From contig JARKIP010000051.1 in the NCBI GenBank assembly GCA_029990175.1, positions 1,938,501 to 2,002,500 of the forward strand: 64,000 bases of DNA, read 5' to 3'. Below the pieces are notes generated by a model. The model searched no databases. It was not told where the DNA came from and worked only from the letters and a program-made list of their open reading frames with translations. Below are positions 23,297 through 35,381 of the stretch, one piece after another. This stretch comes from Petunia secreta (taxonomy: Eukaryota > Streptophyta > Magnoliopsida > Solanales > Solanaceae). Position numbers and translations under genes: made by a program. Positions within the stretch are counted from its first letter, which is position 1; every line of letters starts with the position of its first letter.

Positions 23297-24162
23297 TTTG
23301 GTTGCTAAGTTCCATGTGTTAGGTTAATTATTTAAATGACAAATTACAAGCAACTCTCTAAATTTTTCGTATATTAACACTTTTGACATTAATAAGTCGT
23401 CTCATATTCTCAAGAATTTCAATATAAAACGAGTGGACTTAACGATTCTAAAATTTTCAAATAAATAAAGTTTAAATTTTCCTCTCAACTTTTGGCAATG
23501 ACTTAAAATTATACTCCTCATATGGAATATGTTCAAAATATTAATGTATATAACTTAAATCCCAACTTTAATGGATATCCACCCTCTGCTTTGTCTTTAA
23601 CCACAATTATCCACCTAATATGCAATCTCTTTTTTGTGATGGGTTTGACAGCTAAACTGTAGATTGCATTATAACTAAGAATAACATGGTTGCATGTTGT
23701 TCTATTGTGGGACAGTGGGGGGTTACTAATTTAAAACTAAAAAACAAGTTTAATAATAAGGCCAGCATCCCAATTTTTTTTTTTTTTTTAATAGTTGATG
23801 TATTGTGATAGAACATCTGAATTTCAGTATGTATGGTTAACAAATTAGCCACGCATTACCAGCAAAAGTTGGTGTGGTGGAGTAGCAAATTTTCGTTCAA
23901 TATTTGATTAGACGTTTTGAGTTTGAACCACAAGAAAAAGAATCGCCTTGATAAGAAGCATTTCCCTAAAGTGAGACTTTTCAATAAAAATTTGAACTTT
24001 TAGAGCCTCATGACGAAGTATAAAACACTGGATTGGAGGGAAAAAGTAAAGAACAACAACTTTCATAAAACGATATTCTTTTGTAATTGGATTTAAATTT
24101 CATTCATCGATATAAGAAATAAATATTTAACCAATCCGGTTACCTAAAAAATAATTACAGGC
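23297..24162. other. Intergenic, nothing recognised
   Basis: AT-rich, includes a 17-base T run near 23775. No supported gene. Confidence 0.4.
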
Positions 24163-24596
24163 AAATTGTGTGGGCAAAATCGTGTCAAGTTATTAAGGAA
24201 GTAGAAGGCCAATTGGCCCAAATAAAGTAAGTTCAAAAAGGCAACTGACAGTAAAGGATTAAGATGATACGTCAACGCTCCCTCAGCCACAACCGTTCAA
24301 AAGGCACGGGCGCGGAGCTAATATGCGTACTTCTATTATTCGGCCACCTTAGGGTTAGTCCAGGTAGACTTTGGGCAATCACCTCTAGGGGCTAAATGTC
24401 TCATGTAGATGTGTTATACTATAAATAGAATAGGAGTAAAACCTAACCTATACATACTACATTCTCTCATTGTAAATGATACGCTGAGATTCGATTAGAT
24501 TCTTTTTCTTTCTTCAAAGAATACAACTCCTATTTATTCGCTTTGCTTGATATTTCATTACTGTATGTGGCATTTCTTACAAATTTGATTGTTCAA
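24163..24596. repeat. Possible solo LTR or LTR fragment
   Basis: The stretch has a promoter-like ACTATAAATAGAATAGGAG around 24418-24437 followed by a leader reading TTCTCTCATTGTAAATGATA, which resembles the U3-R part of plant LTRs. The ends and any target duplication could not be defined, so this is a weak call. Confidence 0.3.
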
Positions 24597-25164
24597 GCAA
24601 GTTTTAGGCATAAATTGTAATTCTATTTAAAAATACTAAATTATAATCTTAAATAGGGAATAACTAGCTAACATATGATAATCAGATTATATTGAACAAA
24701 TAGTATAAAAATCATGATACTGCTAATTAATATATTTTGAATGCGTTTTAATAAAACTTTTCAGTAGTAGAGAGACTATGTTTCAAACAATTAAGTCAAA
24801 GATTCTATCTATCGTTCTTGAAATATATAGCATAGCTTTACGGACAGCGATGACTTCTTTTGATTTGTAACATTGTGCTTTTAATTGGCCATAAAAAAAG
24901 GATTTCATTATTTGTACATACCAGTCATCAGTATTTATAGATACTTAAAAACTAAGTGAAATATTTAAAAAAAAAAATTAAATACTTTGAGTGAAGTAAT
25001 ATTTTCACTCACAATTCCTTAACTTTTTTATGGATTAAATTTATCTTAAACAAATTCTTGTATGATAACTTCAATGGCATTTTTTAAATAAATTATACTC
25101 AATTTTTAGGACACGTACTAACATGCATGTTGAAGTGACAAAAACTTTAAAATGGTTACTATTA

Positions 25165-25403
25165 CTCACTCCGTCCCAAAATGGATGACACTATTTACTT
25201 ATTAGTATGTTCAAAAAAGAATGACACAATTCTAAATTTAGAAATATTTTTGAGTTGAAACTACTACTTTACTCTTAATAAAATATTTTATAGTCATATA
25301 TTTATGTAGGGCTTATTTCGAACTACAAGTTCTAAAAATCTTACCACATTTCTTAAACTCTGTTCCAAGTCAAACCAAAACAACTATTTTAGAACCGAGG
25401 GAG
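25165..25403. mobile_element. Stowaway-type MITE, copy A
   Basis: A 239-bp element with ends CTCACTCCGTCCCAAAATGG and, inverted, CTCCCTCGGTTCTAAAATAG, flanked by TA. It is the same subfamily as the element at 26051-26276; both share the internal phrase AGAATGACACAATTCTAAAT. Confidence 0.85.
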
Positions 25404-25405
25404 TA

Positions 25406-26048
25406 ATAAAAAAATAGAAAAGAGAAAATTGGTGATGATTGAGTTAGATAAGGGTGTGCAAAGAAGGGTTGCGTGGTCATGTCAATAAAGTTGAGGAAAC
25501 ATGAGGGATGCCCAACTTTCATTAGGCAAATACTATCTTCATCATGATTTTACAAAAATAAAAGGGACTATATATTTTCATCATTTATCTTTCACCATTT
25601 GTCTTATACTATATGTTCCAAGAAAACCTCTGCCCCATTAGTCCACCATGATTGGGACTTGATGCCCCGCTTATCCCCTGCCCAACAATCTTGTTAGAAG
25701 TTTGCGTTTTTTAATTTAAAAGGTATGAGATATCCATTTATCCGATTAATTCAGATTTCGCACCATATACAATACATTAAACAAGAAAATAATCCGTTGC
25801 CAAGAATTTATCCATAGTTTATCATTGCCTTTGAAGAAGTATAAGTGTATAACTAGTCAATTCACTTGAAGCATTGTAACTTTTTTAGATCCTAATTATC
25901 AAATAAAATCAAGAAGTCTCATATTATTCTTTTTAGAAAATGATGAGTTTTAGTTGAACTCATATTGCATCTGCTTCTACTATCACCACCCTGTCCTCAC
26001 GCCCCTCCTCCATTGAAATCCCTGATTATATTTTTTTAATGGGGTTAA
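25406..26048. other. Intergenic between two Stowaway copies
   Basis: AT-rich with no supported gene. Confidence 0.4.
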
Positions 26049-26050
26049 TA

Positions 26051-26276
26051 CTCTATCTGTTTCAAAATGGATATCACTATTTCCTTATTAGTCTGTTCCA
26101 AAAAGAATGACACAATTCTAAATTTTAAAATATTTTTAAGTTGAAACTACTACTTTGCCCTTAATGAAATGCGAATTTATGTAGGACTTATTTTGGACCA
26201 CAAATTTCAAAAATCTTACCATATTTCTTAAATTCCGCTCCAAATCAAACTATGACAATTATTTTGGAACGGGGAG
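26051..26276. mobile_element. Stowaway-type MITE, copy B
   Basis: A 226-bp element starting CTCTATCTGTTTCAAAATGG and ending ..TTTTGGAACGGGGAG, flanked by TA on both sides. The closest relative in this window is copy A, about 650 bp away and in the same orientation. Confidence 0.82.
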
Positions 26277-26796
26277 TACTAAATATGCTAAACTAATTCA
26301 AGATTCTAACTTTTTAGTAACACCATCACATGAGCAAGGAAAATAGCAAGAAAGTTGATAGATCTGAACTTGAGTTACAAGAAAGCCGCTTTTAGTATAT
26401 TTCAAATTAACTTCATAAATGAGTTATAACAATATTATTATATGTCCATGTGCATTTTTGGTCCTAATTTGATGTTGAAGCAAACTTTGGAAAGGTACTT
26501 TACATGCAAGATATACCAAGCATCAATTCGAAGCAATTCTATTTCAATGTTGCCCCCTCGATACTTTGGACACCAAATATATATTGCATTAGGTGCACTC
26601 CTTAGTATTTGCTTGCGATCATTCAAATCTGGAGGAGAATTAATATAAAAATTTATGCTTTGTAGACAACACAGAGATAAATTATTTTGCAGATAACATG
26701 CATGTAACTCGTCATATTGAGCTTGGTAGGGTAAGATGACAAAAATATTACAATAGTTAAAAGTAATTGTAATGATATCATATCATCATCATATCA

Positions 26797-28046
26797 TCAT
26801 ACTACTATAAAAACATGTCATCAAGAAGCCTAAAAATCAGATTACTAAAATGCGCCTTCAAAAACTAAAAATACCCTACTTATAAAAAAGTTAAATAAAA
26901 ATACCAAGTTATTTGAAGCTAAGGGATGTAATTTTTCAGATTAATAGAACGGATGTCACTTTATTTGTGAATAGGCACTTTCCACTAGGTTTTAATAATA
27001 AGTTGCTTGAGAGACTAATCTGGGCAAGCCATCATTTGGGAGAGGTCCAAGTGGAAAGTGAATGTTATTGATTGGGGATATTCAAAGTTTCCTATACTGA
27101 TTCCATTGTGCAAGATGAGATACTGGTGCTATGTGTTGGAGTGAACTTGGCTAAACCATTTTTTATTATGCATGGAATGACGATCAAGTATGTTATATTG
27201 TTATACGATGATGATGAACAATAAAGCACAATAAAGTGGAGTATAACCAATTTCTACAAGTTCGAATTCTTTACTCAAAAATTGCAAATGAGGATTCAAG
27301 AACAAAAAGAAGTGGTACAAACGAATCTCAATAGGTAGATTCACAAAGATGATGGCAATGGCATGTTGCCTTCAACTATTACATTGCAAAAATCATTAGC
27401 AGCGTGTATTTGAAAATTGCACTTGGAGAAACCTAAATGGCTGATTTTAATAAAATCAGGTTCTACGTTTTCTACTCTTTAATACTCATTGTGATATATA
27501 TGCTGAAATTTGATTTGTACAAATATTAATGTAGATTATTATGTGATTACCACAAAAATTGGGTTCTATATTTTCTACTCTTTTATACTCATTATTTAGT
27601 ATGCATATGTGACATGATTGAGGCGGTTTGTTGGTATTAATTTCATAGTATGCATGAAATTATGTGAAAGATATCTTTTAAGGGTAGCAAGATATGAATT
27701 AGGCTTGCGTTGATACTTAAAATTACTCTTTAGAACATGATGAGAAAATATACTAGAAAATAATCAAATGTATATTTGTTTGGACTAAAAGATCAATTTT
27801 GAGAAAAGGTTATGAATCATTGGTTGGAGAATTGGAACATAAAATCAAGATCCTACGAAGTGATGGAGGAGGTCAAGAAATACTCTTCAAGCTCTCATCA
27901 TATTTAATTAAATTCAAATTTCACAAAAAACTTGTATTTTATTCTATAATGTATAATTACTTACTCAATATTTTTTAATATTATTATACAATACCGTATA
28001 TTACAAGACTTGATCTTCACGTGCATTGCACGTATCGAGAAATTAG
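26797..28046 (+). mobile_element. Candidate non-autonomous Helitron
   Basis: The right end has the Helitron pattern: a short hairpin ACGTGCATTGCACGT (28019-28033) followed 9 bases later by TTAG, with T as the next host base. The left end TCATACTACTATAAAAACATG resembles plant Helitron 5' ends and is preceded by A, so the insertion would lie between A and T. The terminal four bases are TTAG in place of CTAG. The interior (1250 bp) has no recognised gene. Both ends are motif matches only. Confidence 0.4.
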
Positions 28047-28924
28047 TATACGCTAATGCTCTTAACATTTATCTGTCTATATACACTAATTATAATATCC
28101 TTTAACTTAATTTCTCCTAATGATTAGTTTAATTTCTTCTTCCCTAAGGGACAACCTTACTGACCATGCCATCAAGATTCGAATTCTCTGTACAAGCCCG
28201 AACTACTTGAGTTTTCCTTACTCGACATTAATTAATTATATGAAGAAAAACTAACTAATTATTGGTTTCTTCATTTGCAAATATTGACTTTTTTATGTAA
28301 GGGTGGCAATATATTATGGAGAGTCATAATAAAGAAATAAAAGTGTGTGAATGACTCAGTACTATTAATGCATGGGGTAACAATTACGGTAGCCATGCAT
28401 ACCTATCCTTTTGAAAAATTTCTTCATTCACAAGTATCTGGATTTGGGGAGAAAAGTCTACAAAGGAAAATGGGGTTGCACTCAAATTCTCAAAAGGGGG
28501 ACAATTAATCCAAATCATTGGAATCTGAACTATAACTCATTGAAAGTGCACATGCAAAGTTAGTAAAAAATGCAGAAATAAAACATCTACTTCTCCACGT
28601 AATTAATGATAAGCTTCTAAAATGAAATAATTTAAATGAAGCTTCTCATTTTATTTTAATGATAAGCTTTTAAGTTTCATTATTTTTCCAAACTTTTTCC
28701 TAATCAAACTGGGGCACATAAGATGAAATGGATGGACTACTTATTACTACTCTAATTCGTATTATCTGTCTTTAATTTTTTTGCTTATCACTAAGAATGG
28801 TATTCAATACCCCTAATCATAAATATTTATCTAAATCCTTAATCTCTTTTGAGTTTTTCTTATTATTATTTAACTGTACTAACTAATGAACACTAATCCA
28901 TGTATAAGAGTTTGGATAAGTTAA
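28047..28924. other. Intergenic, nothing recognised
   Basis: AT-rich, no supported gene or defined repeat. Confidence 0.35.
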
Positions 28925-29487
28925 TCCATTGTTTGGTTGGTTGTATAAGAGTTTGTACTAATAGTACATTGTTTGATTTGACTAGTAGAAACTGGTATTA
29001 AACTAAGTACAAACAATATATTGTTTGGTTACATTTTGTCATTTCCGTATTAACAATACTGGTATAAGTTATACATCAATCTATGTATTATTTTATGCGG
29101 GTTAGAGGATGGAATAAGAATACATGTATTAACAATACATGGATTAAAATAAAAAATGACAAAAATACCCTTATCCATTTCTTCAAAATTCTATTTTAGT
29201 AAATATCCTATTTTATTCTCTTAAAAAAATAAATTGTGGATTAGAGTATAACTTTTAATTCAACTAACCAAACATCCAACTAGAAATCATTTCTACATTG
29301 TAATCCATGTGTTATAATCCCTGCATAACTTATCCCTACATTATTAATCCCTGCATTGTTAATTCCTGCATAACTAATCTCTGCATTGTTAATCCTTGCA
29401 TAACTTATCCCTGCATTGTTAAACTCTGCATAACTAATCTCTATATTGTTAATCCCTGCATAACTTGTCTTCCAACCAAACGACCCC
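28925..29487. mobile_element. Tourist-like MITE with internal ~30-bp tandem repeat
   Basis: A 563-bp element bounded by TAA (28922-28924 and 29488-29490) with inverted ends TCCATTGTTTGGTTGG and GGGGTCGTTTGGTTGG. Its right third (about 29310-29475) is a tandem array of a ~30-bp unit. It belongs to the same group as 12336-12650. Confidence 0.75.
29310..29475. repeat. Minisatellite inside MITE
   Basis: About five imperfect copies of a ~30-bp unit built from two halves, AATCCCTGCATAACT and AATCCCTGCATTGTT. The frame is open because the unit is a multiple of three; the resulting CIxNPCIxN-type repeat peptide is an artefact. Confidence 0.75.
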
Positions 29488-29795
29488 TAATTGTACTACT
29501 CGCAAAGAGTGCATTCCGTTTTAGTGGCCTCTATGCAATGCGAATCCAAAATATTCAGATCGGTTAAGTTTCACATACGTAAATGCATCAAATTAAACAT
29601 ATAAAAATAGCACCACTAATTTGGAAAAGATTAATTGAAATAAAAAGTAGGAAATGACTTCTTGTTTTCTTAAAATGCTCAAAATTATTAAACAAATTTA
29701 ATTTGTCAAACGGATCAATATTTGAGAGCGAAGAGAAAATAATATGTTTGTTACCATAATTTTTCAGCTTCTTTTCAATTTATTAGTACTATATA

Positions 29796-30507
29796 TGAAA
29801 ATTGAAAGACAAAATTAAAAGACAAGAATTAAAGAAAGACCCAATTTGATTAGAGAAGAATTAAGGAAGTAAGTTAGAAAAAATTAGCCTAATTATCCCC
29901 TTAATGACCTAAACAAGAGTACCACTTCTATTTGATCCTCAATTAGCTAAGACTAATTGCTAATCAATGATTATAATGTGATTAAGCAAACAAACATAGC
30001 CAAAATCCTCACAATTATCAATATTCAAAAATTAGGTATGCTAATGACTTTTAGGAGTATTTATAGTATGGCAATGCCTTAATTAACCCTTAACAATGGG
30101 CCTTCAAGTCATTAGCTACTGTTGGGTCTTCTGATCCTCGTCTCAGCGCGATCGCGCAGTGATGGTCGCAATTGAGCTGAGCATTAATTCATAGCCTCGC
30201 GATCGCGGCAATGGTCTCGCGATCTCGCAGGCAAAGGCTTCGACCAGCCTCTTGGGCGATCGCGCTGCATTGCCATTTGCTCTTCTGCGATCGCGTCTGG
30301 CTTCCCGCGATCGCATATCTCTTCCTTTCGGCTCTTCACGATTGCGTCTGTGCACTCGCGATCGCATTGAGTATGAGCATGCAGAATTGTCCTGGAACCT
30401 CCAATACCTGCCCAATCAGCTCCAGTTGTGTGAACATTGCATGTAGCTGTTGCAACTCCCGAGCTTGGCTCCTTGTGAAGGGCTTGGATGAGCATCGGGT
30501 TGCATCA
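29796..30507 (-). repeat. 3' LTR of gypsy element
   Basis: 712 bp, on the minus strand starting TGATGCAACCCGA and ending ..TTTTCA. It matches the 5' LTR along its whole length. It holds about eight GCGATCGCG-like palindromes, several of them changed to GATTGCG, GATCTCG or GATCGCA, consistent with decay at CpG sites. Confidence 0.92.
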
Positions 30508-30518
30508 CTCTCCCCGCC
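30508..30518 (-). other. Polypurine tract
   Basis: Reads GGCGGGGAGAG on the minus strand directly before the 3' LTR start TGATGC, the position required for plus-strand priming. Confidence 0.75.
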
Positions 30519-30545
30519 TTGAGAAGAATACGTCCACGGAATCAC

Positions 30546-31899
30546 TTGATCTTTGACTTCGAAGGAAGACAAGTTACACACGTTGAACGTGTTGTGCACT
30601 TGGTAATTGCTTGGCAAGTCCACCTTGTACGCGTTGTCATTAAGGCGTTCAAGGACTTAGAAGGGGCCATCGCCTCTAGGCATCAATTTGCTCGTCTTCT
30701 TGTTTGGGAACATATCCTTCCGAAAATGAACCCACACCCAATCACCGAGCTCAAAGATAACCTTTTTCCTTCCTTTGTTGGCCTTCTTGGAATCTTCTTG
30801 ATTTTTTTTCTCGAGTTGTTTCCTTACTTGCTCATGAAGTTGCTTCATCTCTTGAGCTCTCACCTTGACATCTAAGCTTAAGACAACATCACTAGACAAA
30901 TGCGTAAGATCCAAGGGGGTAAGGGGATTAAAGCCATACACAACCTCAAAAGGTGTCATGCAATTAGATGTGTGCATGGTCCTATTATAAGCAAATTCAA
31001 TCAAAGGTAGATGTTCTTCCCAAGAAGCTAGTTTCCCCTTAACCATAGCTCTAAGGATGGCACCCAAGGTTCTATTAACAACCTCGGTTTGGCCATCGAT
31101 TTGGGGGTGGCAAAAAGTGGAGAACAACAACTTAGTGCCAAGCCTCCCCCAAAGATCTTTCCAAAAATGTCTAAAGAACTTGGGATCCCTATCACTAACA
31201 ATAGTTTTTGGGACCCCATGCAATTCAAGCACATGTTCAACAAACAAATTGGCTACATGAGATGCATCATCAACCTTATGACATGGAATGAAATGAGCCA
31301 TTTTAGAAAATCTATCAATGACCACAAAATTTCTATCTTTTCCCCTTTTGGTCCTAGGCAATCCAAGGACAAAATTCATAGTAATATCAAGCCAAGGACC
31401 TAAGGAAATGGGGGATGGGTGAGTACAAATTATGTGGAAGTAGCTTTGAATTGGCTTACCTACACTCCAAGCATTGACCACATACCCTCACAACATCCAC
31501 CTTCATTTTGGGCCAATAGAATTGCTCCTTAAGAATCTCCATGGTCTTGCCCACTCCAAAGTGCCCAATTAGTCCCCCACTATGTGCCTCTCTCACTAGC
31601 AACTCCCTCCAAGATGAACTAGGCACACATAACTTCCCATTCCTAAACAAGAAGCCATCGATTTTGTGAAACCACTTTTTCTCCACATCCCCACTAAGTT
31701 CCTCCTCTCCACACATTCGATTGATTCTTCTACCCCTTTCATCCACTTCACAATTAGCATAAAGTTCTCCATACTCCGGATTATTTACATACATCTCCTT
31801 CATGCTCTCAAAGCCCATGAGTTTGGACCCCAAAGTATTCAACAACAAGTGCATTCTTGATTGAAGCACAAACTTTCTTGACAAGGCATCTGCCACCAC
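30546..31899 (-). pseudogene. Integrase region of gypsy element
   Basis: The upstream piece (31899-31456) holds the zinc-binding region ending in KVDVVRVCGQCLECR. The next piece (31481-30657) holds the catalytic core: LDITMNFVLGLPRT, FVVIDRFSKMAHF, IVSDRDPKF and the GQTEVVNRTLG block, giving the D,D,E pattern. A basic tail ends in KLMPRGDGPF, followed by an in-frame TAA near 30657. Beyond that stop the same frame continues (VLERLNDNAYKVDLP) up to and into the 3' LTR. Confidence 0.88.
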
Positions 31900-32330
31900 A
31901 TTCTCTTTCCCCTTTTGTAATGGATGACATAGGGAAAGGTCTCAAGAAACTCCATCCATTTGGCATGTCTCACATTCAATTTCTCTTGGTATTTGAGGTA
32001 TTTTAAGGATTGGTGGTCGGTTCTAATGACAAATTCTTTAGACCAAAGGTAATGTTGCCAATGAGCCAATGACCTCACCAAGGCATACAACTCTTTGTCA
32101 TAAGTGGAATATTTAGTGGTTGCTCCCTTGAGTTTCTCACTAAAATAGGCAATAGGCTTTTGTTCTTACATCAACACGGCTCCAATACCTACCCCACTAG
32201 CATCACATTCAATCTCAAAGGTCTTATCATAGTTTGGCAATTGAAGAAGAGGTGTGGAAGTAAGGACTTCCTTCAATTTTACAAAAGCCTCTTCTTGCTC
32301 TTTCCCCCACACAAACGCCTTATCCTTCAT
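31839..32330 (-). pseudogene. RNase H region of gypsy element
   Basis: Contains the remains of the CDASGVGIGAVLM motif and the block STYDKELYALVRSLAHWQHYL. A stop replaces a Gln codon (…AVLM stop EQKPIAYF) near 32166. A 26-bp tandem duplication (CCCCCACACAAACGCCTTAT unit, about 32305-32356) further breaks the frame. Confidence 0.8.
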
Positions 32331-32377
32331 TCCCCCACACAAACGCCTTATCCTTCCTTATCGGCTATAGTGTTAAA

Positions 32378-33478
32378 TCATCTCACAAACCTCCTATAAA
32401 AGCTAGCCAACCCATGAAAACTTCTCACATCACCAATGCTTTTAGGAGTGGGCCAATCTCTAATGGCCTCCACCTTAGCCTCATCTACTTCCACACCATT
32501 TGCACTCACCACAAAATCAAGGAAAACAACTTTTTCAACACAAAAAGAACACTTTTTCAAATTAGCAAATAGTTGTTCCTTTCTCAAGACATCAAACACT
32601 TGTTTCAAATGATTAACATGCTCATCAATGGATTTCCTATAGATAAGGATGTCATCAAAGTAAACCACAATAAATTTTCCAATGAAGGATTTGAGCACAT
32701 AATTCATCAACCTCATGAAGGTTGAAGGAGCATTGGACAAGCCAAAATGCATGACAAGCCACTTATAAAGACCAAAGTTGGTCTTAAAGGCCGTCTTCCA
32801 CTCATCACCCAGTTTCATCCGGGGTGGTATCCACTCAAATCAATTTTAGAGAACACACAAGATCCATATAACTCATCAAATATATATATCATCTAACCTA
32901 GGAATAGGATGACGATACTTTACCGTGATCTTATTGATGGCTCCACAATCCACACACATGCGCCAAGTCCCATCTTTCTTTGGCACTAGGATGATTGGGA
33001 CCGCACATAGGCTAAAGCTTTCTTGCACAAGTCCTCTCCCAAGCAACTCCTCCACTTGCTTGTGGAGTTCTTTGGTAGCTTTCGGGTTGGTTCTATAAGC
33101 GGCCTTGTTGGGAAATTGGGAACTCGGAACAAGGTCAATTTGATGCTCAATGCCTCTTAGTGGTGGCAACCCGCTAGACAACTCCTCGGGGAAGATATCT
33201 TCATAATCTTGCAAAAGAGAAGAAATAGAACTAGGCAAAGAAGGGGTTACTTCATTAGTAAGCAAAATATGTTCCTTGTGTAGGAGAAGAATCATGGGTG
33301 CTTCTTCCTCTACATGTTTCAAATATTCCTTCCTAGACAAGAACAAGTTTACTCCCTCTTTTGGTTCCTCACTCTTTTGAGTAACAACTCCCACTCTCCC
33401 TTCTTCCACAACTCCCTCTTTCTTTTCTTTCTCTGTTTTCAACTTCAACTCCCTCATCTTCCTATAACCCTCACTCAC
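32378..33478 (-). pseudogene. Reverse transcriptase region of gypsy element
   Basis: Two pieces. The first (33478-32876) has IILVPKKDGTWRMCVDCGAIN and ends in a stop before the palm is complete. The second (32818-32378) has LSNAPSTFMRLMN and the catalytic VVYFDDILIY. The break between them (about 32819-32875) and several substitutions show that it is inactive. Confidence 0.88.
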
Positions 33479-33860
33479 TTATGCCGGAGTCAATGGGTTT
33501 AGAACAAACTTCCGACCCCCCACTTCCAAGGCATACCTATTAGTCTTGCCATCATGCCTTGCCAAGCGGTCATATATCCAAGGCCTACCAAGCAAGATAT
33601 GACAAGCTTGCATAGGGACCACATCAAACAAAAGCTCATCATGGTAATCCCAAATCTTGAATTTAATCAAGGCTTGCTTGGTCACCTTTAGTTCACCACA
33701 CTCATTCAACTATTGGAGTTTGTAAGATTGTGGGCGCTTTCTAGTGGGTAGTTTGAGTTGCTCAATCAAGGTGGTGCTCACCATATTGACACAAATACCA
33801 CTATCAATAATTAAAGAACAAGTAGCCCCTTGAACATTACAATAGGCATGGAACAAACTC
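33479..33860 (-). pseudogene. Aspartic protease region of gypsy element
   Basis: The active-site motif LIIDSGICVNMVS is visible near 33780-33825, followed by a stop, then the open piece with ACHILLGRPWIYD (33709-33479). The spacing between active site and the LLGRPW block fits a retropepsin domain. Confidence 0.78.
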
Positions 33861-34070
33861 TATCTTTGACTCGACTCCAACTCCTCCTTTACTTGCGCCC
33901 CTATTATTCTTCTTACCACAAGAGTAAGATAGTTTTCCTCTAGTTGCCCATCTCCCATCGGCTCCTCATCAAAATCATCGTCACATGGAACACCCCTATC
34001 TATCTTATCATCATCATCACTACCACCCGTTTCATAGCCCCCATCACCTAAAGCAATAATAGTCCTCCTA

Positions 34071-35381
34071 TTGGGATAATCTTTCATCATGTGGCCATGT
34101 CCATTACACTTGTAGCATTAAATGTTAGATAAGTTTTTAAGTTTAGCTTTATTACCTCCCACCTTGGGCTCCTCATTGGGCTTGGTTCTTTCAAAGTTTC
34201 CTTTGAAGTCACGCTTGGGATCCTTAGCTTTATCCCATGAGGTATAAGCCTTCACATTATCCTTTGTTCCTAGTGGAAGGGATGTTTTTGGCTTTGTAAT
34301 ACTTGTCTAACTTGATCCCGTTCTCCACCTTGAGAGCCGCTTGGAATGCATCATTCAAACTTTCAAAACCGGTGCAATTCCATTGGAGAAAAGATCTCTC
34401 TATTCAAGCCTCCAAGAAACTTTGGTATGAGAGACCGGTCACTATCTAACACGTTAGCCCTTGTCCCAGTCCTTTCAAATTCATCAAAATACCCCACCAC
34501 GCTCTTGGTTCCTTGTCTCAAATTATAGAACCTTTTGAGTAGTTCATCCTCATAGTTTGGAGGTAGAAACCGAGCCTCCATCATGGCTTTCAAAGCCGCC
34601 CAACCCCCATTGGCAATGAGTCCTTGTGTTTCTCTTTGTCTTCTCTTGGACTCCCACCAAGTATAAGCATAGCTTTCAAATTGGGCGATAACATACTTCA
34701 CCCTTGTAGCATCTTGGATGTTGTTGATTTGAAAGATTCTCTCAGTCGTAACCACCTACTCCAAATACTTATTCGGATCACTCTCACCTTGGACGGGAGG
34801 TAGGTTGACCTTGATAGTGTTCAACCCCTTATCTTTATCATGATACCTCCGTTGTCCACCATAACCCCCGCGGTCATAGTAGTGTCCATCACGATCCACT
34901 CTCCCTTGATAACCTCCCCCAATTTGACCACCTCGACCCCTACCTCCCCCTCGTTGGACATCACCCGGATAGCGAAATGGTTCATTATCATAGTTCTCAT
35001 CCTCATGGAAAGCCTCAACATCAAGTGGCCTTGGAGTGTCATTCCTTGGTTGTTCATTTCTTGGGGGATCATGAGTGGGATCCCTTGCTTGTGGAGTGAC
35101 ATTCGACGAATAGGTATCTTGGACCACCATGTTAGAGTAGCGGTCATTGGCCCGAGATATTTGGCTTGGTCCATCACCCCGCACCCCTAGGTTGGAGGTG
35201 TGCCAACCACTTGTTTACCTATTTCCCGAAGCTTTTCCCTTCTAGTTAGCTCATCCACCGTCTCCTTCATCCCATCAAACTTATTTTGCATCAAGCTCAT
35301 ATTAGTCATCAAGGCTTGCATCATGGTTTTAAGTTCCATGTCCGCCTCGACTCCCTTTTGAGACATTGTACCTACAAACAA
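34071..35381 (-). pseudogene. Gag region of gypsy element
   Basis: Read from the minus strand: a short N-terminal frame from 35381, a frameshift near 35187, an Arg/Gly-rich segment, a stop at 34756 where a Trp codon would be expected, then the Gag core (YAYTWWESKRRQR, ARFLPPNYEDELLKRFYNLRQG, VGYFDEFE). The zinc knuckle near 34071-34118 reads CYKCNGHGHMMKDYP, with the last metal-binding Cys changed to Tyr. Confidence 0.82.

Noticed and set aside
29310..29475. Possible CRISPR-like array
   Set aside because: Units are contiguous, without unique spacers, in eukaryotic transposon DNA.
29307..29567. Open frame encoding repeated Cys-Ile-Asn-Pro units
   Set aside because: It is a 30-bp minisatellite in a MITE; the frame is open only because the unit length is a multiple of three.
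30143..30522. Arg/Asp-rich open frames on both strands
   Set aside because: They come from the GCGATCGCG palindrome array in the LTR; such palindromes read open on both strands.
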